A stretch of DNA of 7,964 nt. Source: Sulfurovum sp. GTDB lineage: Bacteria > Campylobacterota > Campylobacteria > Campylobacterales > Sulfurovaceae. Below, piece after piece: positions 1-6,450 of the stretch. Each line of letters opens with the position of its first letter. The stretch's first letter is position 1. The notes beneath the pieces were generated by a model that saw only the letters and a list, made by a program, of their open reading frames with translations, searched no databases and had not been told where the DNA came from. The position numbers were made by a program, and so were the translations under genes. The stretch covers positions 1 through 7,964 of the forward strand of contig DAOUPF010000051.1 in the NCBI GenBank assembly GCA_030626265.1. Direction: 5' to 3'.

Positions 1-590
1 AGCAGACACTATTTATATTTGCTATAGATGGGAAAGTCATAGCCCAGATTGAGCTAGAAGACCAGATAAAAGATGGTGCATATGAAGCTATACAAACTCT
101 AAAGACTCAAGGTATCCGTGTAGCGATGCTCACTGGTGACCATGACAAAAGTGCTCAGAGTATAGCATCTGCTGTAGGCATCACTGAAGTCTACTCTGCC
201 CTACTACCTACTGACAAAGCCAACCTCATAGACAAATTCCACGAAGAGGGTCATATAGTAGTCATGGCAGGGGATGGTATCAATGATGCTATAGCACTAG
301 CCAAAAGTGATATAGCCTGTGCTATGGGTAGTGGTGCAGATATCGCTATAGAAGTGAGTGATGTAGTACTATTGGATGATAAACTGGAGAGCTTGGCAAC
401 GGCATTTGCGATAAGTAAACGAACCTTTTTAGCAGTAAAACAGAATCTGGGCTTCTCAATAGTGTATAATATCATAACCGTTCCACTAGCAGTCATGGGA
501 TATGTCACACCACTCATAGCTGCTATCTCCATGAGTCTAAGCTCACTTGTAGTAGTAGCTAACTCATCTAGAATTAAGATTAAGGATTAA
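1..590 (+). CDS. ccoI: Copper-translocating P1B-type ATPase, CcoI/FixI type (3' end only)
   Basis: This is the C-terminal part of a heavy-metal P-type ATPase that pumps Cu(I) across the inner membrane, probably for assembly of cbb3-type cytochrome c oxidase. The gene enters from the left edge; the first whole codon is at 3 and about 195 residues are visible. Seen: the TGD motif at 132-140, the hinge motif GDGIND at 270-287, and two C-terminal membrane segments. The copper-site pairs of the P1B-1 class are present: Tyr-Asn at 465-470 in the penultimate helix, and Met followed by Ser-Ser (MSLSS, 531-545) in the last helix. The residue after GDGINDA is Ile, where most P-type ATPases have Pro. 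The phosphorylation motif (DKTG), CPC motif and N-terminal metal-binding domain lie outside the window. The next gene, ccoS, favours CcoI over a general CopA exporter; that choice is an inference from context. Confidence 0.93.
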   Translation, partial: QTLFIFAIDGKVIAQIELEDQIKDGAYEAIQTLKTQGIRVAMLTGDHDKSAQSIASAVGITEVYSALLPTDKANLIDKFHEEGHIVVMAGDGINDAIALAKSDIACAMGSGADIAIEVSDVVLLDDKLESLATAFAISKRTFLAVKQNLGFSIVYNIITVPLAVMGYVTPLIAAISMSLSSLVVVANSSRIKIKD

Positions 591-634
591 AATGAAATTT
601 TACGAATCACTAGATGTGACTTTAGTGAGAAGAA

Positions 635-661
635 TTGATAATGGGCTTTGCTCATTATCAA
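635..661 (+). repeat. 12-bp inverted repeat (stem-loop) between ccoI and ccoS
   Basis: The left arm TTGATAATGGGC (635-646) pairs with the right arm GCTCATTATCAA (650-661) around the loop TTT. Eleven pairs are Watson-Crick and one is G-U in the + strand transcript. It starts 44 nt after the ATPase stop and ends at the base before a purine-rich Shine-Dalgarno-like stretch (662-670). No T-run follows, so it is not a standard intrinsic terminator. It may be an mRNA processing or stability element, a translation control hairpin, or a copy of a dispersed repeat. Confidence 0.7.
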
Positions 662-913
662 GAAGAGGAGTATATTATAAGTAGTTCAATCATGATTATG
701 ATGATAGGTATCTCAACTTTTGTAGGTGCTCTAGGTCTTGCTGCCCTACTATGGGGTATCCGTACAGGTCAGTTTGATGACCAATCTAAATTTATAGACG
801 GTGCTAGATTTGATGGTGAAGATGAACTAAGAGATGCTATACGTATGGAAGAGAAGAGAGAGAAAGCAGCCAAAAAGAAGAGAAAAGAAAAAGAGTATAG
901 GCCGCCTGATTAA
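641..913 (+). CDS. ccoS: cbb3-type cytochrome oxidase assembly protein CcoS
   Basis: CcoS is a small single-pass inner-membrane protein needed to make active cbb3-type oxidase; it works with the CcoI copper pump encoded just upstream. From the ATG at 641 the protein is 90 residues. One hydrophobic segment (about residues 12-40) runs into the family signature around LLWGIRTGQFDD (residues 36-47). An acidic stretch follows, then a very Lys/Arg-rich tail (about residues 70-85) that should face the cytoplasm. Family members usually begin only about 5-8 residues before the membrane segment, so the 641 start gives an unusually long N-terminus. It also places codons inside the 635-661 stem-loop. A start at 674/677 (ATT/ATA, behind the strong Shine-Dalgarno) or the ATG at 692 fits family length better. 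The stop is 4 nt before the next gene. Identity is firm; the start is not. Confidence 0.88.
   Translation: MGFAHYQEEEYIISSSIMIMMIGISTFVGALGLAALLWGIRTGQFDDQSKFIDGARFDGEDELRDAIRMEEKREKAAKKKRKEKEYRPPD
662..670 (+). promoter_or_regulatory. Strong Shine-Dalgarno-like sequence in the ccoS leader
   Basis: GAAGAGGAG at 662-670 is the best ribosome-binding match near ccoS. It lies only 6 nt before an ATA codon (677) and 3 nt before an ATT codon (674). The nearest downstream ATG (692) is 21 nt away. If used, it implies a non-ATG start or poor spacing. It may instead be coding sequence (Gln-Glu-Glu-Glu) if translation starts at 641. Confidence 0.4.
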
Positions 914-917
914 GACA

Positions 918-2549
918 ATGAAAAAAGTAAAAAAATACCTAAATATTATATCTTATCGCCCACTACTACAATCTATTTTATTTCTACTATTTCCTTTAAG
1001 CTTCTATATAGTAGATTATCTCAACTACTCAAGAGCAGGGAAAATAGCACTTATAGGAATGTCTATGATAGGTACATTTAGTATTTTATCTATGCGTTAT
1101 AGTTCTAACTCTATTCTTCGTTGGATATTAATAGTAGTGAGTTTTATCATTTTTATCAATATGAGTTTTCATGCTGGATTGCGTGATATTTTTGGAGTTG
1201 CACAAGATGATATGATGATTATAAAAGCTATATTTGGTACAGATTCACAAGAGAGTTTTGAATTTATACTTCAATATAGGTTTTATCTTATTAAGCATTT
1301 TACAATACTCATATTATCATATACTTTATTTTACATTTTAGCACTACGACGCTATTATACAAAAACTGAATTTATCATTACAAAGCGAGTACTAATAGCA
1401 TGGATACTTTTTTTAACCATTGCTCATCTTAATACATCCATGCGTATATCAAACCCTATAGTATACTTTCCACATTTTTATGATCGCTGGCAAACAGACT
1501 TAGAGGAGATAAAAAATCTTAATCAAATTTTAGAAAAAAATCTCTCCTCTTCAGGACTATCAACTATGAAATATAAAGGAAAGTCTGATAAAAATACTTT
1601 AGTATGGGTCATAGGAGAAAGTAGTACAAAATCCAACTGGTCTCTGTATGGATATCAACGCAATACCACACCCATGATACAGTCCCTTCAAAAAGAGCTG
1701 CTAGTATTTGACAATATCTATGCAGCTGCCCCAATAACTGTCCCAGCTTTTGAGCGTATGCTAACTCCAGCCACTATAAAAAAGCCCGAACTTTGGAAAA
1801 GCTATCCTGATCTTATCTTAATGGCAAAACAAGCAGGATACCATGTATATTGGATATCCAATCATACAACAGATGCCTATGGTGTTCTATCTATATTTGC
1901 ACACCATGCAGATGAGACTATTATGACTAATAAAGGCAAATCTAGAGGTGAAGGTTCATATGACTCATCTGTATTACCTGCTTATCAAAATGCCCTCAAT
2001 GATAAATTTGACAAAAAACTAATCATAGTTCACCTTCTTGGATCACACCCTGCTTACAACTTCAGATATCCTGATGAGTATAATCAATATTCAAATATTT
2101 TTGATGATCTGGTTGCCAAAGAGCTTACTGATAAAGGTCGTGCGGATTGGGCTATTACATTTAGAAACTTTTATGATAACTCTATACTATACGGTGATAT
2201 GATTCGTCATAAGCTTCTATCTCTACTAAAAAACAGTAAAGAGTCTAAACATTCTACTTGGCTATACCACCCTGATCATGGTGAAGATGTATGTCACCAT
2301 ACAGATTTCTCAGGACACAATCAAATGGTAAAAGAGCAATGGGAGGTACCTATGATCTTTTGGCCTTCCTCCTATACTGATAAAAAGTATATAACAACTA
2401 AAGCATATCGTATTGACACTATACACAATACACTATTAGGGTTGTTACAAATAGAAGGGAAATATTATAACCCTCATAATGATATATTTTCAAAAGATTT
2501 TAAAGCTTCTACAATAAAACATTTTAGTGGATCAGAATTAACGCCATAG
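918..2549 (+). CDS. Phosphoethanolamine transferase, EptA/EptC/CptA family (sulfatase fold)
   Basis: This is an inner-membrane enzyme of the alkaline phosphatase/sulfatase superfamily that transfers phosphoethanolamine from phosphatidylethanolamine to a periplasmic acceptor, usually lipid A or LPS core. The 543-residue protein has about five N-terminal membrane segments (roughly 18-33, 42-58, 68-82, 129-143, 157-172), then a periplasmic catalytic domain. Metal-site and nucleophile motifs: GESST at 233-237 followed by LYGYQRNTTP; LLGSHP with His377; DHGED with Asp453 and His454; SGH with His467. The position matching the EptA catalytic Thr is Ser235, as in CptA-like members. The ATG at 918 is preferred: it is 4 nt past the ccoS stop, whereas the longer frame to 834 runs through ccoS and adds a basic stretch with no family resemblance. 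Its own Shine-Dalgarno is weak, suggesting coupling to ccoS. The acceptor (lipid A, core, or another target such as flagella in Campylobacter EptC) cannot be told from sequence. Confidence 0.9.
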   Translation: MKKVKKYLNIISYRPLLQSILFLLFPLSFYIVDYLNYSRAGKIALIGMSMIGTFSILSMRYSSNSILRWILIVVSFIIFINMSFHAGLRDIFGVAQDDMMIIKAIFGTDSQESFEFILQYRFYLIKHFTILILSYTLFYILALRRYYTKTEFIITKRVLIAWILFLTIAHLNTSMRISNPIVYFPHFYDRWQTDLEEIKNLNQILEKNLSSSGLSTMKYKGKSDKNTLVWVIGESSTKSNWSLYGYQRNTTPMIQSLQKELLVFDNIYAAAPITVPAFERMLTPATIKKPELWKSYPDLILMAKQAGYHVYWISNHTTDAYGVLSIFAHHADETIMTNKGKSRGEGSYDSSVLPAYQNALNDKFDKKLIIVHLLGSHPAYNFRYPDEYNQYSNIFDDLVAKELTDKGRADWAITFRNFYDNSILYGDMIRHKLLSLLKNSKESKHSTWLYHPDHGEDVCHHTDFSGHNQMVKEQWEVPMIFWPSSYTDKKYITTKAYRIDTIHNTLLGLLQIEGKYYNPHNDIFSKDFKASTIKHFSGSELTP

Positions 2550-3734
2550 TTTAGGCATTAAATATGCCAAAAAGTAAATATAAAAAGAATTTTCATACTC
2601 CCATTCAAGCATACCATGTGTTACCCCTAAAGTTGCATACCCTACTACTAATAGCACCCCCATAAGAGCAAAAGGAAATATACTATCTCTATGTAATACC
2701 CTAATAGAACTAACTAAAGGTACACCTAGAAGTATCAATAACGACAATAGTCCTATAATACCTGCACTAACCATATTAGTCAAATATTCATTATGTAAAT
2801 GTGTATACCTATATATTGCCTCTTTCGCATCTTGATTTGCATACCTTGATGCTACAGCAGTTGAATTTCTATATCCATACCCAACCAAAGGAGAGTCTAA
2901 AAATGCTTTTATCCCTGATTGATACATCTCAAGCCTAACTCCTACAGAGCTTGTGAGATTATCACCTATTTTCCATTGTTCTATCTGTGTTTGCACTATT
3001 TCTACTCTTTTGTCTGTTATACCTACACCTAAAGATATAGTTATAAAAGTTGTAACCCCTACAGCTACAGCAATCCAGCTACGCTTTCTCATATGTGGCA
3101 GTACTTTATGCATTAGTATGGCATAAAGTAAAAGTACTATCATAAATGACAAAATTGCACCCCTAGAGTTTGACATTACTATTGCAACAACACCAAAAAA
3201 CAGAGCTATAAGACTCCATCTAAACTCTTTTATACTCTCCTCCTTTACTCCTACTATTGTAAATAGTGTCATTAGTACAGCTAAATCACCAAATGTATTT
3301 GGATTAAACATACCTGATAATCTACCTCCTCCATAACCCAGTAGATACTGTACTGATACAATCAACCCAATTATAATAGTCCCTACTTTTACACTATTTA
3401 AAAAAGTTTTTATAGAGATGTCTACTTTATAAAATGCCAAAACAACAAAAGGTGCCATTAAAAACTGTGACTTTCTGCTTAAATGTATCCATGAGTTCGT
3501 TGGTTCATTTGATAAAACAACTGAAAAGAGCATAACTAAAAAATACCCAAAAGTTATCCATGAAAATAGACGAATATCTTCCATACTAAATGGAGACAAC
3601 TTCTCACTAATAGCTATATATATACCCATAATAGCTAGTAAGAGAAAGATCAAAGGTCCTAGGACTTTAACAGAAATAATGACAAGAGGAAAAGCAAGAA
3701 TCAAAAAAACTATAAATTTTTTTGCCCTAATCAC
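2538..3734 (-). CDS. O-antigen ligase/polymerase family membrane protein (WaaL-like, Wzy_C domain)
   Basis: This 398-residue polytopic inner-membrane protein has about ten or more hydrophobic segments and one large periplasmic loop (about residues 240-320), the layout of the O-antigen ligase family. WaaL joins undecaprenyl-linked glycan to lipid A-core. Family marks: SNSRG at 188-192 with Arg191, Arg267 in the loop, and HLHNEYL at 312-318 followed by the GIIGLL helix. These plausibly match the two essential Arg and one His known in E. coli WaaL. The start is GTG at 3734-3732, sharing GTGA with the msbA stop, so translation is probably coupled; only a weak GGAT-like Shine-Dalgarno precedes it. 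The 3' end overlaps the phosphoethanolamine transferase by 12 bp on the opposite strand. The acyltransferase and MsbA neighbours support a ligase role, but Wzy polymerases and other glycan ligases share the fold. Confidence 0.8.
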   Translation of the reverse strand: MIRAKKFIVFLILAFPLVIISVKVLGPLIFLLLAIMGIYIAISEKLSPFSMEDIRLFSWITFGYFLVMLFSVVLSNEPTNSWIHLSRKSQFLMAPFVVLAFYKVDISIKTFLNSVKVGTIIIGLIVSVQYLLGYGGGRLSGMFNPNTFGDLAVLMTLFTIVGVKEESIKEFRWSLIALFFGVVAIVMSNSRGAILSFMIVLLLYAILMHKVLPHMRKRSWIAVAVGVTTFITISLGVGITDKRVEIVQTQIEQWKIGDNLTSSVGVRLEMYQSGIKAFLDSPLVGYGYRNSTAVASRYANQDAKEAIYRYTHLHNEYLTNMVSAGIIGLLSLLILLGVPLVSSIRVLHRDSIFPFALMGVLLVVGYATLGVTHGMLEWEYENSFYIYFLAYLMPKLWR

Positions 3735-5458
3735 AATATACTATCCATCATAAAATTCCTACGGAATGCATCACCACAACTAACTTCATCATAACTGCCA
3801 TACGCTACAATAGACCCAGCTTCAACAACCATAACTTTATTACATTTTTTAATGGTATCGAGTCTATGTGCTATGACGATACTTGTTCTCTCACTCATAA
3901 CTCTCTCTAGACTCTCTTGAATCAAGCTCTCAGTATTGGCATCCAGTGCAGAGGTAGCTTCATCTAGTACAAATAGTGACCCTCTTCTGTATATAGCTCT
4001 TGCCAATGCTATACGTTGTCTCTGTCCACCAGATAGCCTATTGCCAAACTCTCCGGTGAGCTCTTTATCACCTAAAGGCATCTGTGCTATAAAGTCACAC
4101 TGGGCATCTGATTTTGCCTTCTCATATCTCTGGTCATCCAAAGGCTCACCATACCAAATATTATCCTCAACAGTAGCATTAAATATACCTGCACTTTGAT
4201 TGACATAAGATATCTGCTTACGAAATTGACTTGGTGAATAACTATCCAATAGATTTGAATTTATAGTTATGTCACCACTTGATGCCTTTCCTAGTCCAAA
4301 GAGTAGAGATATGATACTACTTTTTCCAGCTCCACTCTTGCCTACTATTGCCAATCTATCTCCCTCTTCTATCACAAATGAAACATTATGCAGTATCTCT
4401 GTATCTCCAATAGAGTAAGATATATTTTTGAACTCTATTTCTATTATTTTATCTATAGTTTCACCATTTTGTTTTATTTTTTCTATAGGGAGTTCTAGTA
4501 TGTGCTCTACTCTCTCCACATAACTATTTAGAGAGTACAGGACAATGTAGTTTTGTGTCAAATTTTTGATAGGTGCATATAGCAACATCAGTGCTACCAT
4601 AAAGGCAAAAAAATCACCCGGTGTCATACTGCCATCTATGACATAATGTCCACCTACAAAAATTACAACAGCAATGGCCAGGGCCACAAAAAACTCCATA
4701 AATGGAGATGATAACAACTGGTACTTCGACAATTTGATTTGAAATTTTTCGTATCTATTTAAAAAATCCACAAAAAGTGATTCCTCTTGCTTTTCTCTAC
4801 CATATACCTTGAGTAAATCAAAATTATTAAATGACTCATTGACATGATTGGATAACTCTGTAATCATATCTTCAGAGTTGCTAGTATGTCTTTTAACCCC
4901 TTTACCTAGTAGATTAACAGGAATTACTATCATCATCGCTACAGCTATAGCATACAAGGACAGCCTCCAGTCAGTATACAAAATCATCACTATCAATGCT
5001 ACAACAGTCAGTGCACTAATGATGAGCTGAGGCAGTGTTCTTGAGATAATATTTTGGATATTAAGTGCTGTTTGAATGATAAGAGCATTTATATCACCAG
5101 TTGTTATCTTCTGCAGAGCATTATACTCTGCTCTTACTAAACGACTAAACATCAACTCACGGAGTTTATTGGCTAGAGATACACCTACCTTGGCTGTGAG
5201 ATATGCACTAGCAAAGCGTGAAGTACCTCTGATAGAAAACAGCATTATTACCATCAAAGGCAATATAACCAACATCTGCTCATCTCTGTTTACAAAAATA
5301 TCATTTAGTATATATTTGAAGATATATGCACTCAAAGCACTGGTAATTGCCACCATCACCATAGATACAAATATCACAACAAATGTACTCCTATATTCAT
5401 GTAAATAAGGATAGAAGTACTTAAGCCCTACAAAGCCTTGGTTAAACTGTTTTTTCAT
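3731..5458 (-). CDS. msbA: Lipid A export ABC transporter, MsbA type (fused membrane and ATPase domains)
   Basis: MsbA-type half-transporters form homodimers that flip lipid A-core from the inner to the outer leaflet of the inner membrane using ATP. The 575-residue protein, the usual MsbA length, has six membrane segments in the first about 310 residues, then a nucleotide-binding domain. Motifs: Walker A GKSGAGKS (373-380), Q-loop Gln421, signature LSGGQ (475-479), Walker B LFVLDE (495-500), H-loop His531. All catalytic residues are intact. The ATG at 5458 directly follows the TAG of the acyltransferase gene, and an AAGAGA Shine-Dalgarno (5473-5468) lies inside that gene's end. The stop overlaps the ligase start by 4 nt (GTGA). 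Close coupling to a lipid A acyltransferase and a glycan ligase supports LPS transport rather than drug efflux. Substrate specificity is inferred. Confidence 0.88.
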   Translation of the reverse strand: MKKQFNQGFVGLKYFYPYLHEYRSTFVVIFVSMVMVAITSALSAYIFKYILNDIFVNRDEQMLVILPLMVIMLFSIRGTSRFASAYLTAKVGVSLANKLRELMFSRLVRAEYNALQKITTGDINALIIQTALNIQNIISRTLPQLIISALTVVALIVMILYTDWRLSLYAIAVAMMIVIPVNLLGKGVKRHTSNSEDMITELSNHVNESFNNFDLLKVYGREKQEESLFVDFLNRYEKFQIKLSKYQLLSSPFMEFFVALAIAVVIFVGGHYVIDGSMTPGDFFAFMVALMLLYAPIKNLTQNYIVLYSLNSYVERVEHILELPIEKIKQNGETIDKIIEIEFKNISYSIGDTEILHNVSFVIEEGDRLAIVGKSGAGKSSIISLLFGLGKASSGDITINSNLLDSYSPSQFRKQISYVNQSAGIFNATVEDNIWYGEPLDDQRYEKAKSDAQCDFIAQMPLGDKELTGEFGNRLSGGQRQRIALARAIYRRGSLFVLDEATSALDANTESLIQESLERVMSERTSIVIAHRLDTIKKCNKVMVVEAGSIVAYGSYDEVSCGDAFRRNFMMDSIL

Positions 5459-6379
5459 CTAAATTATCTCTTTTCTTATTTCTCTCCAACGCTCATAAGA
5501 CCATTGCCACTGAGCAGGATTCTTTTGTATTTGTATTTCTAATATGCTATTATAGTCTCTTGTCATGGCTAAAATTTTATCTTCATTACTATTATGTTTA
5601 GATATATCATGCTCTAGCTTCTCCAATATATTTATTCTAAATTTACCATCATTCATTCTCTCTATAAAAATAGGAATAATATCAGGGTCATACTTGAGCT
5701 TGAGTTGAGCAATGCTCTTGAGTGTATAAGCTGGCTGGGAGAAAAAGTCTACCAAAATTCCATTTGGTGGAGGTATCGCTTCATCAATTAATAATCCTAC
5801 ATTTTCAGAATCTCTTAGTGCTCTAGTTATCCCTTTGAGTGCACCTTTTCTCTCATACTCTTTATGTCCAAACTGTGTTCTAAATGGTGTAATTATCCTC
5901 TCATATATCAGTGGATTTCGCATAGTCTTTCTAACTATAGTCATAGACAATCCAATCTCTCCTGTAAATAGCCCCAGTATCTCCCAGTTACTATAGTGTG
6001 CTGTCAAAAATATAGTACCTTTTCCTTCATTATTAGCTAATGATTTCATCTTACTTGCTACTTCATCATAATCTACAATCAATGTTTTTAAATCAAGCCT
6101 ATTTGTAATGGCTAAAATCATCTCTATAATTGTCTTTGAGTGGTGCAAGAGATATGAATCAATCAATTTTGTTTTTACATCCAAATCCAACTCTCCAAAA
6201 ACTATATGAAGATTCTTCTCTACTGTACTAATTTTATTTTGACTCTTTTGAAATTTATACTTCATGACATAGTGTGATAGCTTATAAAGTATACTTTTAG
6301 GCACTAAACGACTCATTTGCAGTACAAATAGTGTCAAATAGTATAAAAGTGTATACCGTATCATTTTCGCTCTTTTCAA
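5459..6379 (-). CDS. lpxL: Lipid A late acyltransferase, LpxL/HtrB family
   Basis: This family adds a secondary acyl chain to lipid A at the cytoplasmic face of the inner membrane, using acyl-ACP. The protein (306 residues from TTG) has one N-terminal hydrophobic anchor (about 10-27), the catalytic HX4E motif as HYSNWE (His128, Glu133), a basic substrate-binding region (VRKTMRNPLIYERI, 149-162), and the typical C-terminal signature PAQWQWSYERWR (288-299). Where the family commonly has Asp-Gln in the third motif, this protein reads LLIDE (197-200 region), a mild departure. Two starts are plausible: TTG at 6379 with AAGAGG 8 nt upstream, or ATG at 6364 with AAGAG 5 nt upstream, giving 301 residues. 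The stop abuts the msbA ATG. Whether it acts as LpxL or LpxM, and its chain preference, cannot be read here. Confidence 0.87.
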   Translation of the reverse strand: MKRAKMIRYTLLYYLTLFVLQMSRLVPKSILYKLSHYVMKYKFQKSQNKISTVEKNLHIVFGELDLDVKTKLIDSYLLHHSKTIIEMILAITNRLDLKTLIVDYDEVASKMKSLANNEGKGTIFLTAHYSNWEILGLFTGEIGLSMTIVRKTMRNPLIYERIITPFRTQFGHKEYERKGALKGITRALRDSENVGLLIDEAIPPPNGILVDFFSQPAYTLKSIAQLKLKYDPDIIPIFIERMNDGKFRINILEKLEHDISKHNSNEDKILAMTRDYNSILEIQIQKNPAQWQWSYERWREIRKEII

Positions 6380-6416
6380 GTTTTAGCCTCTTTTGCCATA
6401 TTTACTCTCGTTTACT

Positions 6417-6422
6417 GTATAA
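6417..6422 (-). promoter_or_regulatory. Possible -10 element for the acyltransferase-msbA-ligase operon
   Basis: On the - strand TATACA (6422-6417) matches five of six bases of the -10 consensus, with a weak TTATGG as a possible -35 about 15 nt upstream. It would give a leader of about 30 nt before the TTG start. It overlaps the + strand TATAAT almost base for base. An alternative AT-rich stretch nearer the gene (TAAATAT, about 6404-6398) is possible but would be very close to the ribosome-binding region. Confidence 0.3.
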
Positions 6423-6423
6423 T
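6418..6423 (+). promoter_or_regulatory. Putative sigma-70 -10 element for the exonuclease gene
   Basis: A perfect TATAAT lies at 6418-6423, in the only gap between the divergent genes. Transcription would start near 6430, leaving about 20 nt before the start codon, with TAAGG (6440-6444) as the ribosome-binding site. A TTGCCA at 6393-6398 could be a -35 but with a long 19-bp spacer. Campylobacterota sigma-70 promoters often lack a conserved -35, so the -10 match carries most of the weight. Confidence 0.6.
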
Positions 6424-6450
6424 TAATGCAATTTTACCATAAGGCTTATG

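Noticed and set aside
251..532. A 93-codon open frame on the - strand inside the P-type ATPase gene.
   Set aside because: It is antisense to strongly conserved ATPase motifs and shows no protein family features. The open frames at 6779-6964 and 7448-7639 on the - strand are rejected likewise.
834..917. A 28-codon N-terminal extension of the phosphoethanolamine transferase frame into ccoS.
   Set aside because: It lies in another frame of the Lys-rich ccoS tail, is highly basic without family resemblance, and the ATG at 918 gives a normal N-terminus just after the ccoS stop.
929..935. A7 tracts near the starts of the phosphoethanolamine transferase (929-935) and the ligase-family gene (3723-3717) as phase-variation switches.
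   Set aside because: Campylobacterota contingency tracts are mostly longer G/C runs. A7 runs arise easily from Lys codons in AT-rich genes, and both frames are intact.
2554..2568. A small inverted repeat GGCAT/ATGCC as a bidirectional terminator between convergent genes.
   Set aside because: The stem is only 5 bp with a 5-nt loop, lies inside the ligase coding region, and no T-run follows on either strand.
3936..4199. An 87-codon open frame on the + strand inside msbA.
   Set aside because: It is antisense to the conserved ATPase domain (signature and Walker B region), has no recognisable domain and is explained as a shadow of that gene. The same holds for the open frames at 4848-5030 and 5076-5408.
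5211..5219. A GCAAAGC heptamer matching the hairpin core, as a third repeat copy.
   Set aside because: It lies in msbA coding sequence, its flanks do not form a continuous stem, and the outer TGAT/ATCA bases are absent.
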